Below the pieces are notes generated by a model. That model was not told the origin of the DNA and made no database searches. It saw only the letters and a program-made list of their open reading frames with translations. A stretch of DNA of 64,000 bases. Origin: Volutella citrinella. Taxonomy: Eukaryota > Ascomycota > Sordariomycetes > Hypocreales > Nectriaceae. The stretch spans positions 3,038,001 to 3,102,000 of the forward strand of contig JAWZSP010000002.1 of NCBI GenBank assembly GCA_034401135.1, written 5' to 3'. Each line of letters begins with the position of its first letter. Position 1 is the stretch's first letter. Below are positions 10,351 to 23,229 of this stretch, piece by piece. A program made the translations under genes and the position numbers.

Positions 10351-13300
10351 GCTGGGCAACCTCCTCTGCGGGATACCTTGGCTAAGAGAGGAGATTTATT
10401 GTTGGTCCGAGGTCGATCGCAGCCGGCGGAGACGAGCGTTCCGGAACGTTTGGCTGGTTCTCGGGTTGGTGTTGGAGAGCACACAAAGATTTCGTGGCCC
10501 AAAATTTCTTGTGTGCCGCTAAGCGTCGTTGAGGGGCCTCCTCTGCCGCTCCAAACCAGCAAGGTCACGTGAGCTGCATCTGAGCTGGCTGTGGCTGTGC
10601 AAGAGTTGACAACTAGCCTTGCCACACTGCCCAACAAAGAACGTAAGGAATCCATTTGGCCGAGTCAAACAACATCGACTGAGCAGCATGTAGTAGCTGG
10701 ATGGCTCACAAGATATTTCATATTGGCACAACTTGAATTGTGACGAACAGCTGCTTTCCTCTGATGAAGTTGCCGATCAATGATTTGTTTCCCGTTGTGC
10801 AGGATTGGTCGCGTGCCCAGCTAGCACACGAAGACGAAGACGAAGACTCATCTTCAGCCAACTTGGATGGGTATGGGGAAAACGCTCTTGGGGTCTAGGA
10901 ACTGTGTGCAGTTGTCATTTCCACATGGCTGATGATGCCTACTGAAGTCTTGTCAGGCTACCTTCAGGGCCACTCACGTAAGGACGAGCTCAGCGCCTCA
11001 TCATACACCAAGAGGACTGAGTGCGTTGTTCCTTGCGGTCCTTTGACTGACTGCTCCGTTTGCAAGTCCGCGGGCTTGCAGGGCGCCGATAACAACTTGG
11101 AGCCATCCCTGATGTGGTTGTCAAATGGCCACTCCGGCGAGTTGTGATGATTCGCGACAATTTCGTACTTGGAGGACAAAACGGTTTGCATCCGTGTGAA
11201 ATGCAAATTCCCTGCGACCGTCTCAGATCCCCGGGTTTCGGGAGGCAGATCATATTTCATCGTATCCACAGGCCGGGAAGCTGATGGCTTGTATCCCACA
11301 GCATCTCGACTCCATGCCCATCAACCAATTGTAAAATCACCAAGTCATTACAAGAGCCTGGCTGGCCCATCCAGTACTTGACCCCTACCAAACGCTAAGC
11401 TCAAGGTGGTCACTGACTGACCCACCGAGGATGGCCGGTTCCAACCATGTCGATGAAGATGGCGCACATCAGCCCACTGGGCGCTGCTGGCGCCATGTCG
11501 CGGATCGACAAGAGAAAGCCAATTTAGTCACCGGGGTCCGCCGCCTGGTACTGCTATGGTATGTGCACCTTAGTTGCGGGAATGGGAGCTCAATAATTTG
11601 TAGATAAGACTCCGTAACTGGGCCACCACAATTGCCACTACAGATTCCATCCCTTGGACGGCTTCCTGGTGTTGATTACGCCGTACTATACTACGTAAGA
11701 GACCATTGCCCAGGTGAGAGAGACGGACTCTGTGCCAAGGTGAGAGTCTCATCTTAATTGCAGGTGTGACGGACCAACCTGGTGGAGCCACGGCAAGAAG
11801 ACTAGCTGATGGGGGACCAGGGGCCGAGGATGTTTCGTCAGGAGGCGGACGCAGAGACCGGGCGACCGTGAGATGCCGCATCATTACTGGGTGAATGCCA
11901 ACTCAAGAATTGCTTTTGCCGTGCGGATTACGGCTGTTTCCACGACCGTATTCCGACGCACAAAAGATCTCCGAGGTAAGAAGACCCGAAATGAGTAGAA
12001 AATACAGATGCTCAGGGCGGCAGGGCACTCCTGACGGACTGCATTGAGATGCATTTCGCTACTGCAGGCCGGGAGGACGACAGGCAGCTTGAACGGGACG
12101 GGACTGTGCGCAGCGGAATTGGGGACGGGTTGTGCAGCGCCCGACTTGTGCGAGCAAGGGCAGCTTGCTTTGATTCGACACGCACTGCTCCTGTTGTCCA
12201 GAACAGCGCGCGCAGTGACTCGCTCACCCAAGACACAGCAAACAATGCGACTCGCTCTTTGGTGCATTGCATCGCCTTGCCTGCTGCTGCATGCCAAATA
12301 TCGCTGTACGCTATGGCCTCAAGGCTGCCGCAGATGGCGGTGCTCTCCGCTGATCAAGACCTGTGCGGCAGATCCTCCAACGCTCCAACGCTCCATTGAT
12401 CCATGGGATCCTTCGGCTTTTGGGACGGGAGCTCTAACGCGATTCATCACAAACAACAGAGCGTTGCTGCATGTGATATGAGCACTGAGATGCTTCGGTT
12501 TGTGGTCTACCGCGTGAAACACATCGACCGGCCGAGAATGGGTTACGTTCCTTTTTGTCTTGGAGTGTTGACTTTCCTTTTCAACGCGTCGTTCCGACTT
12601 CCAGCCCTGAGGGCAATAGACCGCTTGGCACTGTAACAGGTTGCAATCATTACTAATTTTCGGCCTGAAGAGAGTCTAGTAGTAGGCCACTGATACGGGT
12701 ACCTGGTCAAACCCTCGTCTCTCGTCTTCACGCCAGGGGCAGATTTCTACCCCGGTATCAGGAGGAGTTCCATGCCACCCCAATAAGCCCCAATCTTGGG
12801 AGCCGCTACTCGCGCCGACTGGTATTGACAGCCTTCAAATTACCTCCCTGGCGTGGACCAGGAGTCCAAGCATCGATAGACTGATGCTCCGGCGACCTTA
12901 GGTACAATCAGCGCTGCATCTCAAGCGACAGATTGTGTTTCCGAGCACGAGTAATGACCTGCTGTGGACTTGATTGCTCCCAAAACGGGAGATTGCGTGT
13001 AGAAAGAGGCAGAGCTGGTGGGAACAGGGCCGGCCGGGGGGAAGGGTTGGTGGGATTAGGCGCGGCTCCACTGCCCATCCACCGGCCAATGGGGAGCGTC
13101 GGCCAATTTGCGCGGTCTAGTTGCGGAAGCGGCGTGGGGAATCTGGGATGCAGCTTGCCCCAGTCGGCCCTCCTGCATAGGGCGACAGGCCCCAAAGCGA
13201 AATGCCCGCAGTAATGAGCTACGACGAGGTTGGTGGTATTGCTACCTGCTCAGATGGGGAGCCGCTGCATACGGGACCTAAGCTGCTAAGGTACCATACC

Positions 13301-14237
13301 ACCTCGACGATGTGTACCTTAGTCGCCAGTCGTCATAGGGCCGACTGCAAAGAACTGGACTCCGTGGCAATCTCTTGGAGACAGCTCCCAAGGATTGCGA
13401 GCACTGCTGCTGGACAAACGCTCACGAGGAGCACTGCTCCAAGCAGCTGTCTCCTGACCGTCATAGCACTCAGCCATACCCAGGAGGCCTTCGGCAGGGG
13501 CTCGAGCGGCCGCAAGGCAGCTTGGAGGCGAGGTACCTACGTTGTGAACTGGTCTGGTACCACGCCAGTCCTAGCAGGAAGCCAAGCCGGCCCAGTTCTC
13601 GCTCTTTGTGCGCACTCAGTCATGGGCCTGCGAGGAGTACCTTGCCCGTAGTTACCTGACTTAAGGGGCGCCTCGGCCGGCGGCGTTGGGGGATCCGTCT
13701 CCATTCCCCTAGCAGCCGGCCCTAGCCCATAGCAGCTTTCCTTGCTGCGTAACACTACGAGGTAGTAGCGCGTTCCTTTATAGCGGCATCCACCCCCCAG
13801 AACCGCCAATTTCAGGGCATCCCACCACCTGAGCGCACCAGAGTCCGGTCTGGTACCCAGCGCACGAACCACCCAGCGCCGCTCCCCTGCTCGCCGGCCT
13901 GTACCCCGTCCGTCCCTCCTACTCGCGCCTTTCCTCAGTTCCTTCCCCCCCTACTCGCTCGCTCTGCGCTCAGTGCCCCGTGCCCCGTGCTTCTGCCTCC
14001 CGCTAAACTGCCTCTGCTTGTTGCCCCCCCGGCTGTGCTCCTGCCACTGCTCTCTCGTCCGTCTCCGGTACTCAACCTTCCAACCTCCCTTAGCCATCAC
14101 CATCACCATCGCCATCACGGCCAACACGCTCTCGCCACCGCGACGAACCCATCGCCGACTGTCCGTGCCGTGTCGAATTCGCTCTCTTTCCTATCCCCGG
14201 CACATCCGTCGATATCCGACAGGACCATCGCCTTTCT
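10351..14237. other. 3.9-kb intergenic region between eIF3a and the G-gamma gene
   Basis: It separates two divergently transcribed genes. No ORF shows a recognisable domain; the longest frames are 145-149 codons with atypical composition. About 10835-10850 has a GAAGAC triplication. From about 12895 to 13860 there are many GGTACC/GTACCT/TACCTT-like words. From about 13900 to 14235 the plus strand is strongly pyrimidine-rich, as expected for a promoter and 5' leader of the downstream G-gamma gene. Confidence 0.45.
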
Positions 14238-14570
14238 GTAAGTAATTTCTGCTTGCAGAAGACGGACGAAGCAGGGAGAGAAAAGCCACTGGGATAGCTG
14301 CGACAATAGGGATGCTTGGGTTTACCAGACCAGGAGGAAAGGAACGACGTTGTCAGCCCAGCCAATCGTGTCGGCGGCCGAGAATGCGAGGCTTTATTGA
14401 GGCCGTGCTGGCGACAAACACAGTCACCGACGGTGATGGTTGCTCTGTTTTCTCGCCAGCCACAGCCCCATCGCCTAAGCCCTCCAATCCGGCGTGGTCG
14501 GACCCTCTCCTGCTTTATGCCGGACTTCTTTGGATGCAAACGACTGATGCTGACCGCGAATCACGTCTAG
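14238..14570 (+). other. Probable 5'-UTR intron of the G-gamma gene
   Basis: A strong donor (GTAAGTAATT at 14238) at the end of a CT-rich leader is followed by a branch-site-like GCTGACC (about 14548-14556) and an acceptor CGTCTAG ending at 14570, 61 bp before the G-gamma ATG. The 333-bp size is large for this window but common for leader introns. It is supported by signal quality only; RNA data would settle it. Confidence 0.5.
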
Positions 14571-14631
14571 CTCGCACCACACTGGCGCATAATCTCCTCG
14601 CGAATCCGTCACAACCAGCCACCGAACCAAG

Positions 14632-14986
14632 ATGCCTCAGTACACCTCCCGAGATGTTGGCGACCCGTCGCAGATCAAGAAGAACAAGCAGTCAATGGCT
14701 GATCTTAAGCTTCGCCGACTAACCGAGCTGAACAACCGTCTCCGCGAAGATCTTGAGCGGGAACGCATCCCCGTGAGCACCGCTGCCAAGAGGTAAGCCG
14801 CACTCCCAATCATATCAACCCCTACCAGGCGTCGTCTGAGCAGTGTGTTAACCTTGTGCCAATAGCATCATTGCGTACTGCAACAACACCCGGGACTACA
14901 TGGTTCCGTCTGTCTGGGGAGCTGTCCCCAAGAGCGAGGACCCCTACGCCCCCCAACAATCTGGTGGTTGCTGTGTGGTCATGTAA
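14632..14986 (+). CDS. gng-1: Heterotrimeric G-protein gamma subunit
   Basis: Binds the G-beta propeller and anchors the beta-gamma dimer to the plasma membrane in pheromone, nutrient and development signalling. Two exons (14632-14792 and 14866-14986) around a 73-bp intron with GTAAGC donor and AATAG acceptor encode 93 aa, the usual length in filamentous ascomycetes. The first half holds the coiled-coil helix (KNKQSMADLKLRRLTELNNR) that pairs with G-beta, then the conserved SIIAYCNNTRDYMVPSVWG core. The C-terminus is a CaaX box (CVVM) preceded by another Cys, so the expected processing is farnesylation with palmitoylation of the upstream Cys. The leader is long, CT-rich and apparently spliced. 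Confidence 0.95.
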
Positions 14987-17044
14987 ATGACATAAAGACT
15001 TCTTTCCTTTGTCTTGGTTACCAAAACAACAACCATGCAACGTCGATGATGATTCAGCGGTTGAATGGAGGAGGCCTGAGTCCTTTTTTTATCAATTTGA
15101 TGTGTTAGTAACGTGCCCTGGAAGGGATGGAGTAGGAGGTAGCCAGATGGGCAGGGGGGTGAGCGGAGGGTGGGGATGAGAAGCCGAAGAGGAACAACGC
15201 ATGGGGTGATGCAATCACTCGCATAACCGATATACACCAACAACACGACCACAACCACAACCAACACCGCCACTTCCCGCCTCGGGAAGCTGGACAGACA
15301 TGACCTCACTACCGACCCAGCAGGAGCAGAACAGGGAGATGCGCCAATCCCCGAATCAGTCGAAGATGCCGACCCGGATCGAGATACCCCAGGAGAGCAG
15401 TTTGCCGGGATGGACAACGGAAAACGGCCGTGAAAACTACCAGGGAGGAAGCAGGAGCAAAGGGGTGTTAGAAGCCTACGCAGACGGTAATACGGAGCTT
15501 CGGATACTCTGCCTGCTGCTCAAGTCGGCACCGACCAGTCGGCCGCGATTGCAACGGGCAAGGGAAGGAAGCGATAGCCAACATGACTTTTTTTTCGTTT
15601 GAGCAATCGATGGGGTTCGGGGAATGGGGACCAACGGGAACGGGGCTCTTGCGCACTGTAATAATTCCCTTTTTCTAACTTGGCCTTTTACTGTTTGAGA
15701 GCTTTTTTTCTGACCAATTTCTTCAATGTCAATATATGTTGAACTCGAATTGAAGATGTTGGGCCAATCACACAAAATTTCCTACATGATTTCCTACTTG
15801 AGAGCGTACTGATGAAGATGTTGTTCGATGCCCACACTGACGGACATTCGTCCGACCTAACAGGTAGCCATGGCGAGGCAAATAGTGGCGGTCTTTGCTG
15901 AAGCAATTGGCCGCCAACACATTGTGGCAAAATAGCTCCGGGCCCCACGAAGACAGCTCCATTGCAAACTATGACTCGCAGATGCTGAAACGCGAGAAGC
16001 TTGGAAGCTCCCCTCCTAGGGCAGGCTCCCACCTCGACCAGACCGACGTCCAGCGGCGGACCTCATGCACGGCAGCTGGCCAATCGGCCACGGATCAAAT
16101 GACGGGCTGAGACAGTCTCACTCGCCTATCAAGCCCCAGAAGGATCCGCACCCTGCAGCAGACCAGCAAAGCCGCTTGGTGCCTATACATAGCTTCGGCA
16201 CTGTTTGTGCCAGTGCATCGCAACCAATATGGGGAACGACTTGATAAGGAGAGTCGGATGCGAGGTCGGAAGCAAACAAGCAAACAAGCGGACGCGCAAA
16301 TGAATGCCCGAGCAATAAGCAAAGATGCTGATGTCCCTCGACACGCTGCCAAGCCACACCCATCTTGCGCTGTCCAACTTCCTTCAGCCCCGCTTGATTG
16401 AGACTCGAAGGGTGATGGATAGAATGGTAGAGGTGATTAATCAATATTTGGGTATTTTGTCTGGTGGCATTTCCCCTTCGAGTCTGAGCGCACAGAAGCT
16501 AAGGATTCATTGGTGTTGATGGTGATGGATGATTTTCGTGTCAAGCAAGGGAACGCGCTAGTCTAAATGCAGGAGCAGAGAATTTTGCGGCTTGCCGCAC
16601 GGACCCACTCCCACAACTGGCTGGATAAGTCAGCAGTGAGCATCAGCAGCCGATGGAGGGGCAAGCTCCGGTCGGTGCACGCGCTGGTTGTTTGCTTGCG
16701 CGGGCCGCCATGGGCGCGGGGTGTGGCCCCTCTGAGCTTGGGAGGGCGATCGAGTGAGGGAGGGGGATGGATGTATTTCGATGCAACGCGTGATTGAAGG
16801 CGCTCGTCAGTCCAGAGACCCAGGCACTGCCTAGTACTATTCAATAGAGAAAGGATGAGGTCCATCTCGTCAGCCATGACAGGCTACATTCCCGCCTGTT
16901 GCATGTTGGCGGATTTCTTGCTGCTGCGATGACGCCGGGGAGATTGTTGCCACGACCGGAGGAGGCTTAACCTTCAAACTTCCACCTACTCCATAACCTA
17001 CGTGCGCACTCAGCGCGCAACTCAACGGACTCTCCCGAGACTCG
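14987..17044. other. Intergenic region between G-gamma and the SelW-like gene
   Basis: About 2.06 kb between two plus-strand genes. It holds the G-gamma 3' UTR on the left and the promoter and leader of the SelW-like gene on the right. Short runs of T (15110, 15590, 15700) and an AACA-rich patch (15240-15270) are seen. ORFs are at most 157 codons with no domain. No RNA gene was recognised. Confidence 0.45.
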
Positions 17045-17751
17045 ATGGCTTCTCCGGCCACCCCTACAACGCCGCTACCACGCGTGACTATCCAGTTCTG
17101 TACCCAGTGCAAGTGGATGCTGCGTGCCGCCTACGTAAGTGAGCCTTGTCGTGTGTCCCTCGTCGTGGCGGCCGAATCCATTGCCGCCTGCCGCTGTCTC
17201 TGCACCCTCGGCCACGTGTAGCTCGAATCACCCAAATTCCCATTGAAGGAGAAGCCTCTCACGCTGACCGTCGCTTTCTAGTACGCCCAGGAGCTTCTCC
17301 AGACCTTCTCCACGGCCCTCGGCGAGGTTGCCCTCCAGCCCTCGACAGGCGGCACCTTTGTCGTCACAATTACCCACGCCGCGCCGTCCACCACCGCCGA
17401 CGCCGACGCCGATGCCACCGAGACATCCACGACAGTCCTCTGGGATCGCCGCACCGACGGCGGCTTCCCGGAGACCAAGGAGCTGAAACGCCGGGTCCGC
17501 GACGTTGTCGAGCCGGGCCGCGATCTTGGGCACGTGGATCGCCATTACGCCAGGGCCAGCGACACGACGGCCACCCAGGGCGCTGATGCTCCTGCCACCA
17601 AGGACAACGCACACGAGGCGAATAAGCAGCAGGTCAATTCTTCAGGGCCGGGGGAGAAGCACTGTTCTGACTGCGTCTAATGCAGGTGAAGACCGGGAAA
17701 CCAAGGTGCGAAAGGGGGGCCTTGGAATCTGCGACACCGCCGGCAGAGTAG
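17045..17751 (+). CDS. SelW/Rdx-family thioredoxin-fold protein (Cys form)
   Basis: Three exons (17045-17134, 17282-17632, 17686-17751) with GTAAGT/TTCTAG and GTCAAT/TGCAG introns give 168 aa. The Rdx domain covers about residues 12-100: VTIQFCTQCKW carries the CxxC redox motif at the place where animal SelW has CxxU, followed by AAYYAQELLQTFSTALGEVAL and a middle strand ending TVLWDRRTDGGFPETKELKRRVRD. These are the hallmark sequences of fungal SelW-like proteins. The last 50 residues are hydrophilic and poorly conserved-looking, rich in Asp, Ala, Thr and Lys. A thiol-redox role is inferred from the family; the partner is unknown. It converges on the PP1 gene. Confidence 0.88.
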
Positions 17752-18666
17752 CGTAGACACCACGAACGACCCGGCTTCTCTCACCACATCATAAAGATTT
17801 CGCATTCATTCACATCAGGAAACCCCAATCATTTTCATTTTGACGATTCCCTCGTCAGCCAAATCCATTGTAGCAGTAATAACGTACACTGAACCACACC
17901 CCCCCAAGCCGTATCCTTCGGGGTCGCAACACAAACGAGTAAAGGCGAAGAAACAAACGCAGATGCCAGCCCGTGCCTCCCACATCCATCCGACAATCAT
18001 ACCACAAGACAAGAAGAAAATGTAAAGAAAATGGATGACACCCATGCAGTGCTTGATCCGTGACTTTTCCCGCCCCCGAACTCAGAACAAATTGTCAATG
18101 TCGACTCCCAGGCTAAGCTAGGGGCAAACGATCCTATTCATCCAAGTGCTGAGATTGGCTTGCGGCGGGTCCGCCGAGAGAGAAATGCCACTCATCCGAT
18201 CATCAAGGGAGTTAGTTGCCTTGCGCGACATCGGGGGGCTAGCTAGACCAGCTTTTCCCTTGAGACATCTACGTGGAGACGGCCTCTAGGCCAAGGACGT
18301 GCACGAATACACCCCGGAGAACTCTGCGTGGAACGCAAAAAGGTTTCTTGTGTATGATTTATATGTGAGCTAAGAAACAGCCGTTTGTCGTTATCAAGTT
18401 CGCATATGGGCATTAGAGACGATTCGGGTTTTGCAAGAGTCAACCACCGGAAGTCGGCACGAAGTCCACATCCGATAACCTCCCAATGAACCAACATTCG
18501 GGGGTTAGACTCTGGTCGCATGGCATGTGCGAGATAGTGGAGACAGGGCAGCGCGTTTTCGAGGCGGTACATGGTCGATAATCGCGTGGTTCATCCATTG
18601 GTGGTGACGACGGGTGCTTAGCGACGGCCGAACCTAGAAAAAAAAGATTGTGTTGGCATGATTTCT
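17752..18666. other. Convergent intergenic region, SelW-like/PP1
   Basis: 915 bp between the stops of two convergent genes, so it should carry both 3' UTRs. Nothing else is supported; ORFs here are under 110 codons and unlike proteins. Confidence 0.5.
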
Positions 18667-19870
<1,204 letters not shown>

Positions 19871-22800
19871 TTTTTACAGAGTGTGCCGGCGATAGCGAGC
19901 CGGGTGCGCGTGGAGGAGTTGTTGGGGGGAGTAGGGAAGGAGCAGCGGGAGATTTCGCTGATCAAGGCCGCTGTGGGGAACGTCCGTCGGGGCAGCTAAA
20001 TTCTTGCACACCCAATGAGCCTGGATGGATTCGCAAAGATGATATCTAATGGCAGAGTTAGCCGCTGAAACAAGCCAAGATGGGTATGGGCCATGTGGGA
20101 GCAGAAGGTGCAAAGCGAACGGCAAGCTTCCAAAGCGGAGGGTGATACGCTACCCAGGCCTGCCTTGGAAAAAGCGACGAAAGCAAGGCGAGCGATAAGA
20201 AGCCAAGCAGAGCCACGAGGGATGACAAGTGTGGGAAATGCGTTTTGTGGGTGATAGATGGTGTGAGGGGGATGAGGGGAAGTGTTGATGAATCGGCGGC
20301 AGTACTCACGGTGAAGTGATCACGTCTCTCTCACTCTCGCTGGAGGGGAGGGGAAGGGGCCGTCCGACAGGCGAAAGCGGGTTAGACGGGGAGCCACAGG
20401 CGCAGCACTCAATGACAGAGGGGCTACGCAGAAGTGTAACGCGATGCGGGCTTTAGTGTCTTGGGGCGATGAGGGCAGACCTGGATCAGAGTCTTCGTCG
20501 TCGTGGGTTGCCGCGGCGGGCGACCGTTGCGGTTGTTGATAGCTGTCCCAGCGGAGGGCGGGAGGGGGGACGTGGGAAGAAAAAAATAACAGCGTCAGCT
20601 AGCGGGGAGCACGAGCAGCGCGTCAGATCGCAGGCGTCAAGATGGGCGTCTTGCAAAAGATGTCGCCGTCGCTAGAAGATGGAGAGGGTTGTGATATCGA
20701 GGCAGAGGATGGACTCGCGCTCGGTTCTCGTCGTTTTTTCTCGCGTTCGAGGCGTCGTCGAGCGAGGGATCGTCGAGGGCGTCGTCGTCAGTACACCCAG
20801 GTGGTCCGTCTTTGGTTGGTCTCGTCGGGGATTCGCGGGCAGTCGGGGAGCGACAGTGCACGGAAAATGGCAGGGAAGACCGAAGTCAGCGTCACAGGAG
20901 ATTTAGCAGCTCGAGATGTCGAGTAGCGTGGCAGTGTGTGTCGGCGATGGCGGACACGGTCGTCGTCGGGTTCGTGGGGTGGATTTTTTCTCACGCAAAG
21001 GAGATGAGAACGGGAGGTTTGGCCTGGGGTCGGGGCCGGGCCAGGGATTCGCAGGTATGCTGCTGGCTGCTGGCGCGCGCCCAGTAACTGGTATGGGTAC
21101 CTCCCGAACAGGACCTAATTTTTCTTGCAAGGAGGGGAAGGGGCCGCTCTTGGGGCTTTCGGGGCGGGCTTGGCTCAGTCAGCAATGGGGAAACTGCTGG
21201 TAACCGCTGGCTCGGGTTTTTGGTTGGGGGGGACCACTCATGGGAGCGGCGGAGCGCTGAGGGTTACCCAGCACATGCTGCCACTAATGTGCACTGGTCC
21301 ATCAAATTGAGAGCGCTAACAGCTGCGTTGGGTAGCATCAAGCCCTTCATGGCCAGAGGGAGGGGCCTAGAGCCTACTATACCTGTAACCTAACCCAAGA
21401 CAGAGGCAGCCAGCTTGGGGAACTTAAGGAGCCGCCTTGGGAGCCCAGGGCACGCTACCCCCCCTGTAGCCAGCCAAGCAGCTCGGCTACTACCTCGATG
21501 CGAGCCATCAGCCGTCGGCGCTTCGAGTGTGCCACAGATAGCGCTGTGGTTGGCCGCCACTCCTGTTTGAGGATTGACTCACTTGGGAGTAGCCGTGGCA
21601 GCAAATCACATAAGAGGGCATGGAAATAGAATGGCAGAGTGCTACCTGCCCAGTATGTACTCCCCCACTGATTATATGAGGAGAGGTACGCCAACAACCT
21701 GAACCGCATAACGCCAACCAGCAGCGTAATGGGCGCCAGGGTCATGACCAACCTGGGGCAAGTTGTAGAACCTTCCCGACAAGATGCTTCTTTGGAGCTG
21801 CCATATTACTACTGTTAGGTACTAGTACTGTAGAATAGCAACACTTTCGCAGGCGGCTTGCATGAGTCGGGGGCCGCAAATCAGCGCAACAGAAAAGTGT
21901 CTTGCGTTCAAAGACCGACTCTTGCGAGTTTGTTTGCCGCCTGGCTAGGCGAGCCGGAGCTCAATGGTCAAGTCAGTTTGCCACAGGAATTCCTTGGAGG
22001 CAGACTATAGTAGTTCGCCCCGTTTCGATGGCTGAGAGGATTTTCCAACGATGATCGATACTTTGTTGCTGTTAAGTGAAATCGCCGGAGCTTCACATTG
22101 GACGCCATCATGGAGAATTCCTGGCCTGAGGATGAATCCCGTAATATGAGTTCACAACCTCCTTCTTCACCTCCCCTTTGCCATCGACACACCACCCACA
22201 GCTACCTGGCGGAGACGCAGACGAATTCGTGCAAACTGCTGATCCCCCCCTCTCCTGAGGAAGATGACGACGCCCCCTGCGGGACCAGTATTCAGACCTA
22301 GCCCCTCGCTTCCAAACTCAATCCCTCTGTCCTCCTCTTCCTCCAGAGTGCCCCGCCATGGTCGTAGCTAGGTCCCTCTCTTTTGTGCCTGGCTTGGGCG
22401 CTTCAGCTCTGTCTGCTGGCATTCTCGACAGTCGCCTACTGCTGAGGAATCCTGCCCCCCACACGAGAGGAGAGACTACAGTATGCTCCTCCTCCATGAC
22501 ACCATTGGGAAGGATGAGATGCATGCCCGCTCTAGTTCGTTTCCCAGCTATCTAGGCACAGACCAGTCTTGACCGACTTCATCATCAGTGTCGTTGATCA
22601 TGATTGGCGTCCTTCTCTACGGCAACCCCACCATCAAAACACTTGCTGGGCGTTTGATCCCGCTTCCGCCTTGAACGCAGCCCACCGCTACTTATGCCGA
22701 CCGATAACTCAGCCTGATGATTCCCCTGTACCTCTATTACGCCACCAAGAGGCGTTGCCATCGTCCATGGCTTCACCCAAGCCCTGTCTGCCCGACGTTA

Positions 22801-23229
22801 CTGAACCAAAGTGAAGCACTCCTTGTCGGGCCAAGACAGTACCCATTGGATACGACATCACAAGAATTCACACAATTCCGTGGAACCGTCAACCTGCCTT
22901 ACATTACATCATTTACTGCCAAGTCACTGAGTACATCAATCGCAATGCTATGCGCTAGAGCAACCCCGTCGTCAACCATCCCGCCGTCCTGGCTTTTCAC
23001 CTAGGACGATTCCCGTGTCACTTCCCAACGCCCTGTCGCCATATTAGAGAAACAACCCTTAAGTCAAATATCCATCTCGCCAGCAAACGCCAAGCTGAGC
23101 CGCTAAAAGACGTGTGCACGCGCCCGAGGGCCTCTCCAAAGTCCCTGGGATGGGAAAATGCTGCAACAAGTCAGACCGAGCACGTTGCTCCTGGCTCTAA
23201 TAGTACAACTCCATCCTTTCCAGGCACCT
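19871..23229. other. 3.4-kb intergenic region upstream of PP1 and 3' of NTO1
   Basis: The left part (19871-20900) is the PP1 promoter and leader. The stretch 20450-20900 is CG-dinucleotide-rich with AG-rich runs. The rest contains ORFs of at most 98 codons without domains. The right end should hold the NTO1 3' UTR. No RNA gene, mobile element or large repeat could be supported. Confidence 0.45.

Noticed and set aside
12044..12481. 145-codon ORF upstream of the G-gamma gene
   Set aside because: Its amino-acid make-up is odd (many Cys and Arg), with competing frames on both strands. No family resemblance.
14238..14262. A very short intron from the GTAAGT donor at 14238 to the nearby GCAG
   Set aside because: The span of about 24 bp is too short for a spliceosomal intron; the distal acceptor at 14570 is preferred.
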